64,000 nucleotides of DNA from positions 146,837 through 210,836 of the forward strand of contig NCGN01000005.1 of NCBI GenBank assembly GCA_002281575.1, given 5' to 3'. The translations under genes and the position numbers were made by a program. Below are positions 1 through 8,921 of this stretch, piece after piece. This DNA is from Sphingobacteriia bacterium 28-36-52 (lineage in GTDB: Bacteria > Bacteroidota > Bacteroidia > Chitinophagales > Chitinophagaceae). Position 1 is the first letter of the stretch. Every line of letters begins with the position of its first letter. Under the pieces are notes generated by a model. That model was not told the DNA's origin. It saw only the letters and a program-made list of their open reading frames with translations, and did no database searches.

Positions 1-1413
1 GGCTACGCCTATTGGATACCATAATCCTTCTAAGTACCAATCCGCTTTACCAGAGGTCTTGGCATTGGTTGCGAGGTAAGTAGCAACAGCTGGTAACAAT
101 CCCCCAAATACCCCATTACCAATATGGTATGGTAAGCTCATGGATGTATACCTGATTTTGGTTGGGAACATTTCTACTAAGAATGCTGCGATTGGTCCAT
201 ACACCATGGTTACAAACAATACTTGTGTAAAGACCAGCCAGATGAGTTTTTGCTTGTCTTTGCTATTAATGTTGATTATAGTGGTACTGGTGATGGCGCC
301 TGTTTCCGAGTTGGTTTTTTGTATTTCTTTCACAATAGTGCTATCTGAATAAACACGGGTGATGGTGTTTACATTATTGAGCATATTATTGGCTTTGCTG
401 ATTTCTTTTTTATTGGCCACATTGGTGGTCTGGTACATATTTTCGTAAATAGGTCTGTACGAAACAATGGCAATAAGCATACCTGCCATCATGATCCATT
501 TACGCCCAATTTTATCGCTTAACCATCCAAATACCAAAAAGAATGGGGTGCCTAACATTAATGCAATAAACATTAAACTGTCTACTTGCTCTTTGTTTAC
601 GCCCATGGTTTTTTCTATAAAACTCATGGCATAAAATTGTCCAGTGTACCAGATAACTCCTTGGCCCATTACGGCTCCAAACAATGCCAACAATACAAAT
701 TTGAAATTGAGTTTTTTGCCAAAGCTTTCTTTTAATGGATTGGTAGATGTTTTGCCCGCTGCTTTTGCCTTTGCAAACACCGGCGACTCTTCCATATTTT
801 TTCTAATCAAATAAGAAACCAGTACCATTAAAATAGATACCCAAAACGGTACTCTCCATCCCCATGTATCAAAATCTTCTGCCGATAATGCAGCACGGGT
901 TCCCATAATTACCAACAATGAAACAAATAATCCTACTGTTGCAGTAGTTTGTATCCATGCGGTCATGAATCCTCTTTTTCCTTCGGGTGAATGCTCGGCT
1001 ACATAAGTTGCTGCGCCTCCATACTCTCCGCCCAAAGCCAAGCCCTGTAAGAGTCTTAGTAATAAAATTAATACTGGTGCCATGAAGCCAATCGTTTCAT
1101 ACGATGGAATACATCCAATTAAAAAAGTAGCACCTCCCATTAACAAAAGGGTTACCATGAATGTGTATTTTCGTCCAATTAAGTCGCCCAGTCTTCCAAA
1201 AAACAATGCCCCAAATGGTCTTACCACAAAGCCTGCGGCAAATGTGGCCAATGTACTTAAGAATGCTGCAGTAGGATTGTCTTGCGGAAAAAATTTAGTC
1301 GATATTACAGTGGCCAAACTTCCGAATATATAGAAGTCGTACCATTCAATCATGGTACCAACGGAAGATGCGCCGATAACACTGGTAATGGAAGTTCCTT
1401 TTGTTTTACTCAT
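1..1413 (-). CDS. MFS transporter, metabolite:H+ symporter type (C-terminus outside window)
   Basis: Inner-membrane secondary transporter, probably proton symport of a small carboxylate or similar metabolite. The start is the ATG at 1411-1413 and the frame stays open to position 1, so the C-terminus is missing. The visible 471 residues begin MSKTKGTSITSVIG and continue with GTMIEWYDFYIFG, a hallmark of the MHS (ProP/ShiA-like) family. The loop signature RPFGALFFGRLGDLIGRK follows near residue 65. A polar insertion of about 50 residues, carrying KEIQKTNSETG, separates late membrane helices and is longer than usual in the family. It diverges from acs across 79 bases, which makes acetate or another short organic acid a reasonable but unproven substrate. 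A TATATTTA sequence (minus strand, 1424-1417) ends three bases before the start codon. Confidence 0.85.
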   Translation of the reverse strand, partial: MSKTKGTSITSVIGASSVGTMIEWYDFYIFGSLATVISTKFFPQDNPTAAFLSTLATFAAGFVVRPFGALFFGRLGDLIGRKYTFMVTLLLMGGATFLIGCIPSYETIGFMAPVLILLLRLLQGLALGGEYGGAATYVAEHSPEGKRGFMTAWIQTTATVGLFVSLLVIMGTRAALSAEDFDTWGWRVPFWVSILMVLVSYLIRKNMEESPVFAKAKAAGKTSTNPLKESFGKKLNFKFVLLALFGAVMGQGVIWYTGQFYAMSFIEKTMGVNKEQVDSLMFIALMLGTPFFLVFGWLSDKIGRKWIMMAGMLIAIVSYRPIYENMYQTTNVANKKEISKANNMLNNVNTITRVYSDSTIVKEIQKTNSETGAITSTTIININSKDKQKLIWLVFTQVLFVTMVYGPIAAFLVEMFPTKIRYTSMSLPYHIGNGVFGGLLPAVATYLATNAKTSGKADWYLEGLWYPIGVA

Positions 1414-1492
1414 TCATAAATATATTGTTTTAACAAGAAATCTTCAACAACTCTCTACAAGATGGTTTAAATTACGAGGGTAAAATGATGTT

Positions 1493-3415
1493 ATGAGCTA
1501 TCCTTATCAAATCAATTCCTTTGAAGAGTACCAACAAGTGTACAAAGAGAGTGTAGAGAACCCCGAAGCTTTCTGGGCTTCTGTTGCCGAAAACTTTGTT
1601 TGGAAAAAAAAGTGGGATAAAGTACTCGACTGGAATTTTACTGAACCTAAGAACGAATGGTTTAAAGGTGGTAAACTCAATATCACCGAAAACTGCTTAG
1701 ACCGTCACTTAGCTGAACGTGGCAATACACCTGCCATTATTTGGGAGTCGAATGATCCCAGCGAAAAACAACGCATTCTTACTTATAATATTTTACATAA
1801 ACGTGTTTGCCAATTTGCACAAGTGCTTATTAACAATGGTGTTCAAAAGGGTGATCGTGTTTGTGTATACATGGGTATGATTCCTGAATTGGCCATTGCC
1901 ATTTTAGCCTGTGCTAGAATTGGCGCAATACACTCTGTAATTTTTGGGGGCTTTAGTGCACAAAGTATTGCCGATCGTTTATATGATGCGCAAAGTGAAT
2001 TCATTATTACTTGTGATGGTGCTTTCCGTGGCGGAAAAGATATTCCGTTGAAGTCGGTGATTGATGATGCATTAATTGGCAATAGAACCGTTAGAAAAGT
2101 AATTGTTTATACGCGTACGCGTACCCCTATTTCTATGATTAAAGGAAGAGATGTTTGGTGGGAAGATGAAATGCGTCATGTGGAAGAAATGGGTATCAAA
2201 GAAATTGATGCGGTTGAAATGGATGCAGAAGACCCACTCTTTATTTTATATACTTCGGGTAGTACGGGTAAACCAAAAGGGGTGGTGCATGCATGTGCGG
2301 GATATATGGTGTACACCAATTATACTTTTGTAAACATCTTTAATTATCAACCCGGTCAAATACATTTTTGTACAGCAGATATTGGGTGGATTACAGGGCA
2401 CTCTTACATTGTGTACGGTCCGTTAAGCGCAGGCGCTACTTCTTTAATGTTCGAAGGGGTTCCTACCTGGCCCGATGCAGGAAGGTTCTGGGAAATTGTA
2501 GACAAATACAAAGTCAATATTTTATATACTGCTCCTACTGCCATTCGTTCTTTAATGAGCTATGGCTTAGGACCCTTACAGGGAAAGGATTTGAGCTCAC
2601 TCAAAGTATTGGGCACCGTGGGTGAACCCATTAACGAAGAAGCTTGGCATTGGTACAATGAAAACGTTGGTAAGAAAAAATGTCCCATCATAGATACTTG
2701 GTGGCAAACCGAAACAGGCGGTTGTTTAATCAGCAACTTAGCGGGCATTACTCCGTCTAAACCTGGTTGGGCTACACTACCTATGCCTGGTATACAACCC
2801 ATTTTAGTAGACGATAAAGGAGTTGAAATTACCGAAGCAGAAGATGGTATTTATAAAGGCAATTTGTGCATCAAGTTTCCTTGGCCTTCTTTATTGCGCA
2901 CTACTTATGGTGATCACGAGCGTTGCAGAACAAATTATTTTGCTACCTACGAAAATTTATATTTTACGGGTGATGGGGCATTAAAAGATGAGAATGGATT
3001 TTATCGCATCACAGGTAGAGTAGATGATGTACTCAATGTGAGTGGACATCGTATTGGTACTGCCGAAGTAGAGAATGCCATCAATATGCACGCAGGTGTA
3101 ATTGAGAGTGCGGTGGTAGGTTATCCGCATGATGTAAAAGGACAAGGCATTTATGCTTATGTTATTTATAGCAATACCCATGGCGACGAAGAGCTTACAC
3201 GTAAAGACATTTTGCAAACGGTAACTCGCATGATTGGACCCATTGCCAAACCCGATAAAATTCAGTTCGTCAATGGATTACCTAAAACACGTAGTGGTAA
3301 AATCATGCGTAGAATTTTGCGCAAGATTGCAGAAGGCGAAACAGAAAACCTAGGTGATACTTCTACCTTATTAGATCCGGGTGTGGTAGACGAGATTAAG
3401 AATGGACATATTTAA
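1493..3415 (+). CDS. acs: Acetyl-CoA synthetase
   Basis: AMP-forming acetate:CoA ligase, which activates acetate to acetyl-CoA through acetyl-AMP in the cytoplasm. The 640 residues match the usual Acs length (about 640-650). Seen in order: an N-terminal ACS domain with the W-x-F-x-G-K-L-N-type region near residue 60, the P-loop LYTSGSTGKPKGVVHA near residue 255-270, DTWWQTETGG near 400, the YFTGDGA adenylation motif near 490, and the C-terminal PKTRSGKIMRR, whose lysine (GKI) is the catalytic residue and the target of regulatory acetylation in Acs enzymes. It starts at ATG 1493, 79 bases from the divergent symporter. The following DUF1080 gene begins 40 bases after its stop, so cotranscription is possible. 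Confidence 0.96.
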   Translation: MSYPYQINSFEEYQQVYKESVENPEAFWASVAENFVWKKKWDKVLDWNFTEPKNEWFKGGKLNITENCLDRHLAERGNTPAIIWESNDPSEKQRILTYNILHKRVCQFAQVLINNGVQKGDRVCVYMGMIPELAIAILACARIGAIHSVIFGGFSAQSIADRLYDAQSEFIITCDGAFRGGKDIPLKSVIDDALIGNRTVRKVIVYTRTRTPISMIKGRDVWWEDEMRHVEEMGIKEIDAVEMDAEDPLFILYTSGSTGKPKGVVHACAGYMVYTNYTFVNIFNYQPGQIHFCTADIGWITGHSYIVYGPLSAGATSLMFEGVPTWPDAGRFWEIVDKYKVNILYTAPTAIRSLMSYGLGPLQGKDLSSLKVLGTVGEPINEEAWHWYNENVGKKKCPIIDTWWQTETGGCLISNLAGITPSKPGWATLPMPGIQPILVDDKGVEITEAEDGIYKGNLCIKFPWPSLLRTTYGDHERCRTNYFATYENLYFTGDGALKDENGFYRITGRVDDVLNVSGHRIGTAEVENAINMHAGVIESAVVGYPHDVKGQGIYAYVIYSNTHGDEELTRKDILQTVTRMIGPIAKPDKIQFVNGLPKTRSGKIMRRILRKIAEGETENLGDTSTLLDPGVVDEIKNGHI

Positions 3416-3455
3416 TTATCTTCAGGCTTACTATTAAAAAGTAAAGCTTGCCGAT

Positions 3456-4415
3456 ATGAAAAAAACTTGTTTGTTACTTGGTCTTGCATTTTTTACGAGT
3501 ACTGCGCTATTTGCTTCAAGCTCAAATGCTGCTGCCGCCAAAAAAGTTGCCGCCGATAACGATATTATTGGTCGTTGGGATTTAACAGTGAATATGGATG
3601 GGCGCATTGCGCCTTCTTGGTTAGAAGTTAAACTATCTGGAGTAAAAACTTTAGTAGGTTATTTTGTTGCCGATGGTGGTAGTGCCAGGCCGATTAGTCA
3701 TGTGCAAGTGAAAGACGGTAAAATTCATTTCAGCATTCCTTCTCAGTGGGATCGTTTAGATAAGTATATGGAGTTTGATGCAGTTTTAGAAAACGATCAA
3801 TTAAAAGGAACCATCACGCAATCTTATGGCAAAGTGCATTCCTTTACTGGTGAGCGTGCCCCTTTATTAAAAAGAGACAAAGCGCCTGTATGGGGTAAGC
3901 CAATTAATTTATTAAGTGGCAAAGGCATTGAAGGTTGGCATGCTGATAGAAATAATAATCAGTGGGTAAATATCAATGGGGTGTTAACCAGCCCAAAAAG
4001 TGGTGCCAATATTATTACTGATCAATCTTTTGAAGATTTTAAATTACATATTGAATTCAGGTATCCTGCAGGAAGCAATAGTGGCGTGTATTTGAGAGGT
4101 CGTTACGAAATTCAAGTAGAAGACAATATGTGTAAAGAGCCCAGTTCTACCTTATTTGGTGGCATCTATGGGTTCATTACACCCAATGAAATGGTGGCTA
4201 AAGCCCCAGGTGAATGGCAAACCTATGATATCACTTTAGTGGGTCGCAGGGTAACGGTGGTGGCCAATGGAAAAGCCATTATTGTAGATCAAATTATTCC
4301 AGGTATAACAGGAGGTGCACTCAATAGCAAAGAAGGGGAACCAGGTCCTATTATGTTACAAGGTGATCATGGTCCGGTTGAGTATCGCAATATTATTATC
4401 ACGCCTGCGAAATAA
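3456..4415 (+). CDS. Exported DUF1080 (3-keto-disaccharide hydrolase domain) protein
   Basis: The 319-residue protein has a signal peptide (MKKTCLLLGLAFFTSTALFASS) and should be periplasmic or surface-exposed. Residues about 38-130 form a small beta-rich domain (IIGRWDLTVNMDG...). Residues about 145-317 form the DUF1080 domain, recognised by INLLSGKGIEGWHADRNNNQW, the jelly-roll segment LHIEFRYPAGSNSGVYLRGRYEIQVED and the closing GPIMLQGDHGPVEYRNIII. DUF1080 proteins are concanavalin-like folds; some hydrolyse 3-keto-glycosides. The family is common in Bacteroidota and Planctomycetota. No lipobox is visible. It lies 40 bases after acs and 31 bases before the cyanophycinase-like gene, all in one direction. 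The substrate cannot be read from sequence. Confidence 0.88.
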   Translation: MKKTCLLLGLAFFTSTALFASSSNAAAAKKVAADNDIIGRWDLTVNMDGRIAPSWLEVKLSGVKTLVGYFVADGGSARPISHVQVKDGKIHFSIPSQWDRLDKYMEFDAVLENDQLKGTITQSYGKVHSFTGERAPLLKRDKAPVWGKPINLLSGKGIEGWHADRNNNQWVNINGVLTSPKSGANIITDQSFEDFKLHIEFRYPAGSNSGVYLRGRYEIQVEDNMCKEPSSTLFGGIYGFITPNEMVAKAPGEWQTYDITLVGRRVTVVANGKAIIVDQIIPGITGGALNSKEGEPGPIMLQGDHGPVEYRNIIITPAK

Positions 4416-4446
4416 TCAACAAAGCCTACCAAGTAAAATTTTGTAA

Positions 4447-5289
4447 ATGAAAAAATTTTGTACAAGTATATTAGTGCTTGTTGTTTTGCTATTTGTGCAA
4501 TCAGTAATAGCACAAACCACTACCTCTACACTGGCAAAGGGTAAATTAATTATTGTTGGCGGAGGCTCCATGCCCGATACCATGTATCAGTTGTTTGCAA
4601 AGTCCATTGGTGGTAAAGACCAGTCGGTGGTGGTAATTCCCACGGCAACCAACGACTCTGCTATTTATGCGGGCGCACATTTAACTCGTTTTAAAAAAGA
4701 AGGCTTTACCAATTTAACTACCGTACATGCGCGCAGCAAAGAAACAGCTGATGCTCCTGCATTTATTAAAGCCATTCAAAATGCAAAGGGTATTTATTTT
4801 TCCGGGGGCGATCAAAGCCGCATTGCGGATGCATTTCTGGGTACGCAGGTACACGCCGCCATGTTGGCATTATTTCAAAATGGTGGGGTGTTCATGGGCA
4901 CTTCTGCTGGCGCAACTATTATGGGATCGCTTTTAGTAGGTGGCGATGCTAGAAAAGATTTGACCAAGCCCTTTGATTTTCCTGCTGCATTAAATTTATT
5001 TAAGAACACCGCCATAGATCAACATGTGTTGGCTAGAAATCGTCAATTCGATTTAATTCCAGTGATAGAACAGCATCCGCTTTTATTGGGCATTGCTATT
5101 GATGAGTCTACTGCTATTGTGGTAGAAGGAAATCAGTTTTCTGTTTTGGGTAAATCTTATGCAATGGTGTACGATGCACAAAACTGGGATGAACAAAAAA
5201 AGCAATGGGGGCGCGTGTTGAAACCTTTTCTAATGATTGCTCAACCGCAACGTTACGATATAGAAAAAAGAAAAGTAATTCGCAATTAA
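4447..5289 (+). CDS. Exported cyanophycinase-like peptidase (family S51)
   Basis: Serine peptidase of the S51 family (dipeptidase E/cyanophycinase). The 280 residues start with a signal peptide (MKKFCTSILVLVVLLFVQSVIAQ). The core begins LIIVGGGSMPD near residue 34. The nucleophile elbow GTSAGA places the catalytic Ser at residue 153, preceded by the YFSGGDQSR segment near 118. AIDQHVLARNRQFDL near 191 and the acidic GIAIDESTAIVVEG segment near 216 are also typical. Cyanophycinases cleave the Asp-Arg storage polymer cyanophycin, but exported Bacteroidota homologues may act on other beta-aspartyl or dipeptide substrates, so specificity is uncertain. The last four bases overlap the 3' end of the convergent psuG gene. 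Confidence 0.88.
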   Translation: MKKFCTSILVLVVLLFVQSVIAQTTTSTLAKGKLIIVGGGSMPDTMYQLFAKSIGGKDQSVVVIPTATNDSAIYAGAHLTRFKKEGFTNLTTVHARSKETADAPAFIKAIQNAKGIYFSGGDQSRIADAFLGTQVHAAMLALFQNGGVFMGTSAGATIMGSLLVGGDARKDLTKPFDFPAALNLFKNTAIDQHVLARNRQFDLIPVIEQHPLLLGIAIDESTAIVVEGNQFSVLGKSYAMVYDAQNWDEQKKQWGRVLKPFLMIAQPQRYDIEKRKVIRN

Positions 5290-6203
5290 TCGGTAATTGC
5301 CGATAAGTCTACCGCAATTTTTGCGCCTACCGCTGCATTGTTTTTAATCAATGATATATTGGCTTCTAAGCTTTCGCCATTGGTATGGTTTGCAATGTAT
5401 TTGAGTAAAAAAGGGGTGATATCTTTCCCATTTACTCCTGCTCTTTGTGCTGCATCCAATGCCAACACAATATGTTCTTCCATAATATCCGATGGAATTT
5501 CTTGGTTGGCTGGTACTGGATTGGCAATTAATACCGATCCTTTCAAACCCATATCCCACTTCACTTTCAGCATAGCAGCAATGGCTTCGGGGCTATCTAA
5601 TGTGAGTGGACTTTTAAACCCACTGGTTTGAGAATAAAAACTGGGGAATGCTGCTTGCCCCAAGGTTACAACTGGTATACCCTTTGTTTCTAAATATTCT
5701 AGTGTAAGCCCAATATCTAAAATAGATTTTACGCCTGCCGATACTACTGCCACATTTGTATGTTCCATTTCTGTTAAATCTGCTGAAATATCCATACTAT
5801 TTTCTGCTCCTCTATGCACGCCTCCAATTCCTCCTGTTACAAATATTTGTATGCCTGCCATAGCTGCTATTCGCATGGTGGCAGCAACCGTTGTTGCTCC
5901 ATATAACCCATTGCTAATAACATAAGGCATATCACGCAAACTCACTTTGAGTATGTCTTTTGCTTGCCCAAAATATTCCAATTCTTCATCGGTTAATCCT
6001 ACCGTACATTTCCCTTTGATAATAGCAATGGTAGCAGGAATGGCTCCGTTGCTTCTCACTATTTCTTCTACAGCCCTTGCTGTTTGGGTGTTTTGCGGAT
6101 AGGGCATTCCATGTGCAATGATGGTGCTTTCTAACGCTACTACAGGTTCTCCGTCTCTTAATGCGGCTGCTACGTCGGGATGTAAATGAATGGATGTATG
6201 CAT
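5286..6203 (-). CDS. psuG: Pseudouridine-5'-phosphate glycosidase
   Basis: Cytoplasmic enzyme that reversibly splits pseudouridine 5'-phosphate into uracil and ribose 5-phosphate. The 305 residues match the family length. Recognisable PsuG segments are VVALESTIIAHGMPYPQN near residue 22, IAIIKGKCTVGLTDEELE near 60, TVAATMRIAAMAGIQIFVTGG near 105 with the following VHRGAENSMDISADL, and SVLIANPVPANQEIP near 225. The start is ATG 6203, 16 bases after the stop of psuK, so the two genes form an operon for pseudouridine salvage. It is convergent with the cyanophycinase-like gene and overlaps it by four bases. Confidence 0.95.
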   Translation of the reverse strand: MHTSIHLHPDVAAALRDGEPVVALESTIIAHGMPYPQNTQTARAVEEIVRSNGAIPATIAIIKGKCTVGLTDEELEYFGQAKDILKVSLRDMPYVISNGLYGATTVAATMRIAAMAGIQIFVTGGIGGVHRGAENSMDISADLTEMEHTNVAVVSAGVKSILDIGLTLEYLETKGIPVVTLGQAAFPSFYSQTSGFKSPLTLDSPEAIAAMLKVKWDMGLKGSVLIANPVPANQEIPSDIMEEHIVLALDAAQRAGVNGKDITPFLLKYIANHTNGESLEANISLIKNNAAVGAKIAVDLSAITD

Positions 6204-6219
6204 TGGAATGGTGGTTGCG

Positions 6220-7146
6220 TTAAGATGGATAATATTTACTTACCCTGGATAATAATGCTGCTTGTGATAAATGTGTAACAATAGCTCCATTCACTTGCAG
6301 TATTTCTGCCGACAAAGTGTGGGCAAGCTTTATGCATTCTTCGTCTGTTCTGCCCAATGTTTTTCCTAATAAGAATCCCGACAAAGAACCGTCTCCTGCT
6401 CCTGTGCAATCTACTACTTCTATATCAGGTGCATGTAAGGTAATTGCTTTGTCTTTATTATAAAATGCAGATCCCTGCTTTCCGTTGTGCAGCCAAATAT
6501 TTTGTACCCCTCTTTTTAATAATTCTTCTACTTGCAATTGGGTTAAGAATGATTTTTCACTGCACATTACTGGCAACTCATCTTCGTTGGGCGTTACCAT
6601 GTACAAGCCATTCAAATCCATATCTTTTAATTTAGATGCGGGTGGTACAGATACGGGTTCTATAATAAATGGTATGCCTGTTTTTTTACTAAACTGCAAC
6701 AACCATTTCATACTATCTACACTGGTATTGGCATCTGCCATAATGTATTGTGCGCTTAATAACAAGTCTTCGTGCTTTTCTAAATGAGTAGGGGTTACCA
6801 TTTCTACTGCTGCATTAGATAAGAATGCCGTGTACAATGAACCATCTACATTTAATACGCCGGTATACCTTCCTGAAATGCCTTCTTTGGTAATGCTGGC
6901 ATCTATTTTTACGCCTGCTGCTGAACAAGACTGTTTTAACCAATCTCCATCACTATCGTTTCCAAACACACTTATTAATTGTACATGGGCGCCTAATATG
7001 CTTAATTGTTTGGCAATATTATGGGCTACGCCTCCGGCAGTTTTAGTAATTTTAGCATCCACTGTAGTTGCTGGAAGTATGGAGTGTCCTGCGTGTATAA
7101 GCTCATCTACCAAAATGGCCCCTACACAAATGATTGGTTTTTGCAT
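6220..7146 (-). CDS. psuK: PfkB-family carbohydrate kinase, probable pseudouridine kinase
   Basis: Ribokinase-like kinase, expected to phosphorylate pseudouridine at the 5' position for PsuG. It is about 308 residues from ATG 7146. An in-frame TTG at 7161 would add five residues but lies inside the putative promoter, so I prefer the ATG. The N-terminal substrate motif AGGVAHNIAKQLSILGA (near 38) and the PfkB signature VVDCTGAGDGSLSGFLLG (near 245), with its catalytic Asp, are clear. The function is taken from its position directly upstream of psuG with a 16-base gap; by sequence alone it could be another nucleoside or sugar kinase of the family. Confidence 0.88.
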   Translation of the reverse strand: MQKPIICVGAILVDELIHAGHSILPATTVDAKITKTAGGVAHNIAKQLSILGAHVQLISVFGNDSDGDWLKQSCSAAGVKIDASITKEGISGRYTGVLNVDGSLYTAFLSNAAVEMVTPTHLEKHEDLLLSAQYIMADANTSVDSMKWLLQFSKKTGIPFIIEPVSVPPASKLKDMDLNGLYMVTPNEDELPVMCSEKSFLTQLQVEELLKRGVQNIWLHNGKQGSAFYNKDKAITLHAPDIEVVDCTGAGDGSLSGFLLGKTLGRTDEECIKLAHTLSAEILQVNGAIVTHLSQAALLSRVSKYYPS

Positions 7147-7158
7147 GCGGCAAATGTA
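7147..7158 (-). promoter_or_regulatory. Putative psuK promoter, -7 box next to the start codon
   Basis: On the minus strand TACATTTG (7158-7151) matches the Bacteroidota -7 consensus TAnnTTTG. Only four bases (7150-7147) separate it from the psuK ATG, so transcription would begin at or almost at the start codon and the mRNA would be leaderless. No convincing -33 box was found. Confidence 0.5.
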
Positions 7159-7207
7159 CAAAGTGGATTGGCCTTTTTATGTTATTTTCATCATTCAATT
7201 TTGATTT

Positions 7208-8869
7208 ATGAACAGAAGAAAATTTTTGCGCAATGGTTCCTTAGCTGCTGCGGCTGCTGTAACTGTAGCGGGCACTGCTGCTACCGTTTTAACTGGCTGT
7301 GGCGGAGGCACTGATTCATCTAAACAAAACAAAGCCGATAGTGCCGAAATAGCGGCGGCTGCTGCTTCTGGAAGAGATGAGTTTGAATTTTCCGAATTTA
7401 CTATTGCAGAATTGCAAGCTGCTTTAAAAGCGGGAACTATTTCTTCGGTTAAATTGACTGAATTGTATTTGCGTAGAATTAGTAATATAGATCAAGGGTA
7501 TCATGACCTTAAATCGGTAATTGAAGTAAATCCAGAAGCTATGCAATTGGCTGAACAAATGGACAAAGAACGCAAAGAAGGAAAATTGCGTGGTCCTTTG
7601 CATGGTATTCCAATCATGATTAAAGATAATATTGACACGGCCGATAAAATGCATACAACTGCAGGTTCTTTGGCTTTAGAAAATCATATTGCCACCAAAG
7701 ATGCTTTTGTGGTTACTCAATTACGTAAATCGGGGGCACTTATTTTAGCCAAAACAAACTTAAGTGAGTGGGCTAATTTTAGGTCTACTCGTTCTAGTAG
7801 TGGTTGGAGCAGCAGAGGCGGCCAAACCAGAAACCCATATGTAATTAATCGCTCTCCCTGTGGTTCTAGTGCTGGATCGGCTGTGGCTGTTTCTGCTAAC
7901 TTATGTGCGGTAGCGGTGGGTACTGAAACCGATGGATCTGTTATAGCACCTGCTTCTTTTTGTGGAATTGTGGGGCTTAAACCTACTGTTGGTTTGGTGA
8001 GTAGATCGGGCATTATTCCTATTTCTGCTACACAAGATACTGCTGGCCCAATGACTCGTACAGTGGCCGATGCAGCTATTTTATTGAATGCCATGGTTGG
8101 GGTTGATGCTGCTGATGCAGTTACGTTGAATAGTAAAAACAAGATTGCCAAAGACTATACTTCTTTTTTAAATAAAGATGAATTAAAAGGAAAACGCATT
8201 GGGGTAGAGCAATCTTTTTTAAGAGGCCGTCAAGAAGAAGTAGTGGCTTTGTATCAGAAAGCCATTGATCAATTGAAAAAAATGGGGGCTACCATTGTTC
8301 CTATTGAGCTAGTTAAAGAAACGGGCCCATTGGGTGAAGCGGAGTTTCAAGTATTGTTGTATGAGTTTAAAGATGGATTGAATAAATATTTGTCTTCTGT
8401 AAAAAAAGGCGTGAAGAGCATGGGTGAATTAATTGAGTACAATAAAAAACATGCAGATAAAGTTCTTCGTTATTTTAAACAGGAATTGATTGAAATGAGT
8501 AATGCCAAAGGAAATTTAAATAGTGCTGAATATAAAACAGCCCTTGCTAAATCTACTTCTGCTAGGGCCATCATAGACCGCATATTACAAGCCAATCAGT
8601 TAGATGCCATTGTGGGTACCAGTTATGGTCCGGCACATTGTATTGATTGGGTAAATGGCGACCAAGACCCTGGTTTTTATTTTTGTCCTCCTGCCGCTAT
8701 GGCGGGATATCCGCATATTACGGTTCCAATGGGGGATATTCATGGATTACCTGTAGGGCTTTCTTTTGTTGCATCTGGTTACCAAGAAGGTGCTATCATA
8801 GGATTGGCTTATGCTTATGAACAAGCAACGAAGCATAGAACGCTTCCTCGCTTTAAACGATCTATTTAA
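7208..8869 (+). CDS. Tat-exported amidase lipoprotein (amidase signature family)
   Basis: Amidase-signature hydrolase of 553 residues. The N-terminus MNRRKFLRNG is a twin-arginine signal, and TVLTGCGGG near residue 31 is a lipobox-like cysteine, so it should be exported folded and lipid-anchored. The Ser-cisSer-Lys triad is visible: Lys139 in IPIMIKDNID, Ser220 in SPCGSSAGSA and Ser244 in GTETDGSVIAP. The C-terminal part carries FCPPAAMAGYPHITVPMGD, typical of amidases that act on aryl or alkyl amides or peptide amides. The substrate is not predictable; GatA function is unlikely given the export signal. It diverges from psuK, with 61 bases between the start codons. The AmpG-like gene follows 52 bases after the stop. 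Confidence 0.93.
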   Translation: MNRRKFLRNGSLAAAAAVTVAGTAATVLTGCGGGTDSSKQNKADSAEIAAAAASGRDEFEFSEFTIAELQAALKAGTISSVKLTELYLRRISNIDQGYHDLKSVIEVNPEAMQLAEQMDKERKEGKLRGPLHGIPIMIKDNIDTADKMHTTAGSLALENHIATKDAFVVTQLRKSGALILAKTNLSEWANFRSTRSSSGWSSRGGQTRNPYVINRSPCGSSAGSAVAVSANLCAVAVGTETDGSVIAPASFCGIVGLKPTVGLVSRSGIIPISATQDTAGPMTRTVADAAILLNAMVGVDAADAVTLNSKNKIAKDYTSFLNKDELKGKRIGVEQSFLRGRQEEVVALYQKAIDQLKKMGATIVPIELVKETGPLGEAEFQVLLYEFKDGLNKYLSSVKKGVKSMGELIEYNKKHADKVLRYFKQELIEMSNAKGNLNSAEYKTALAKSTSARAIIDRILQANQLDAIVGTSYGPAHCIDWVNGDQDPGFYFCPPAAMAGYPHITVPMGDIHGLPVGLSFVASGYQEGAIIGLAYAYEQATKHRTLPRFKRSI

Positions 8870-8921
8870 GTGAAAAAATACCCTATATTCATGTTTTTAT
8901 TAATGGGTTTAAATTAACATA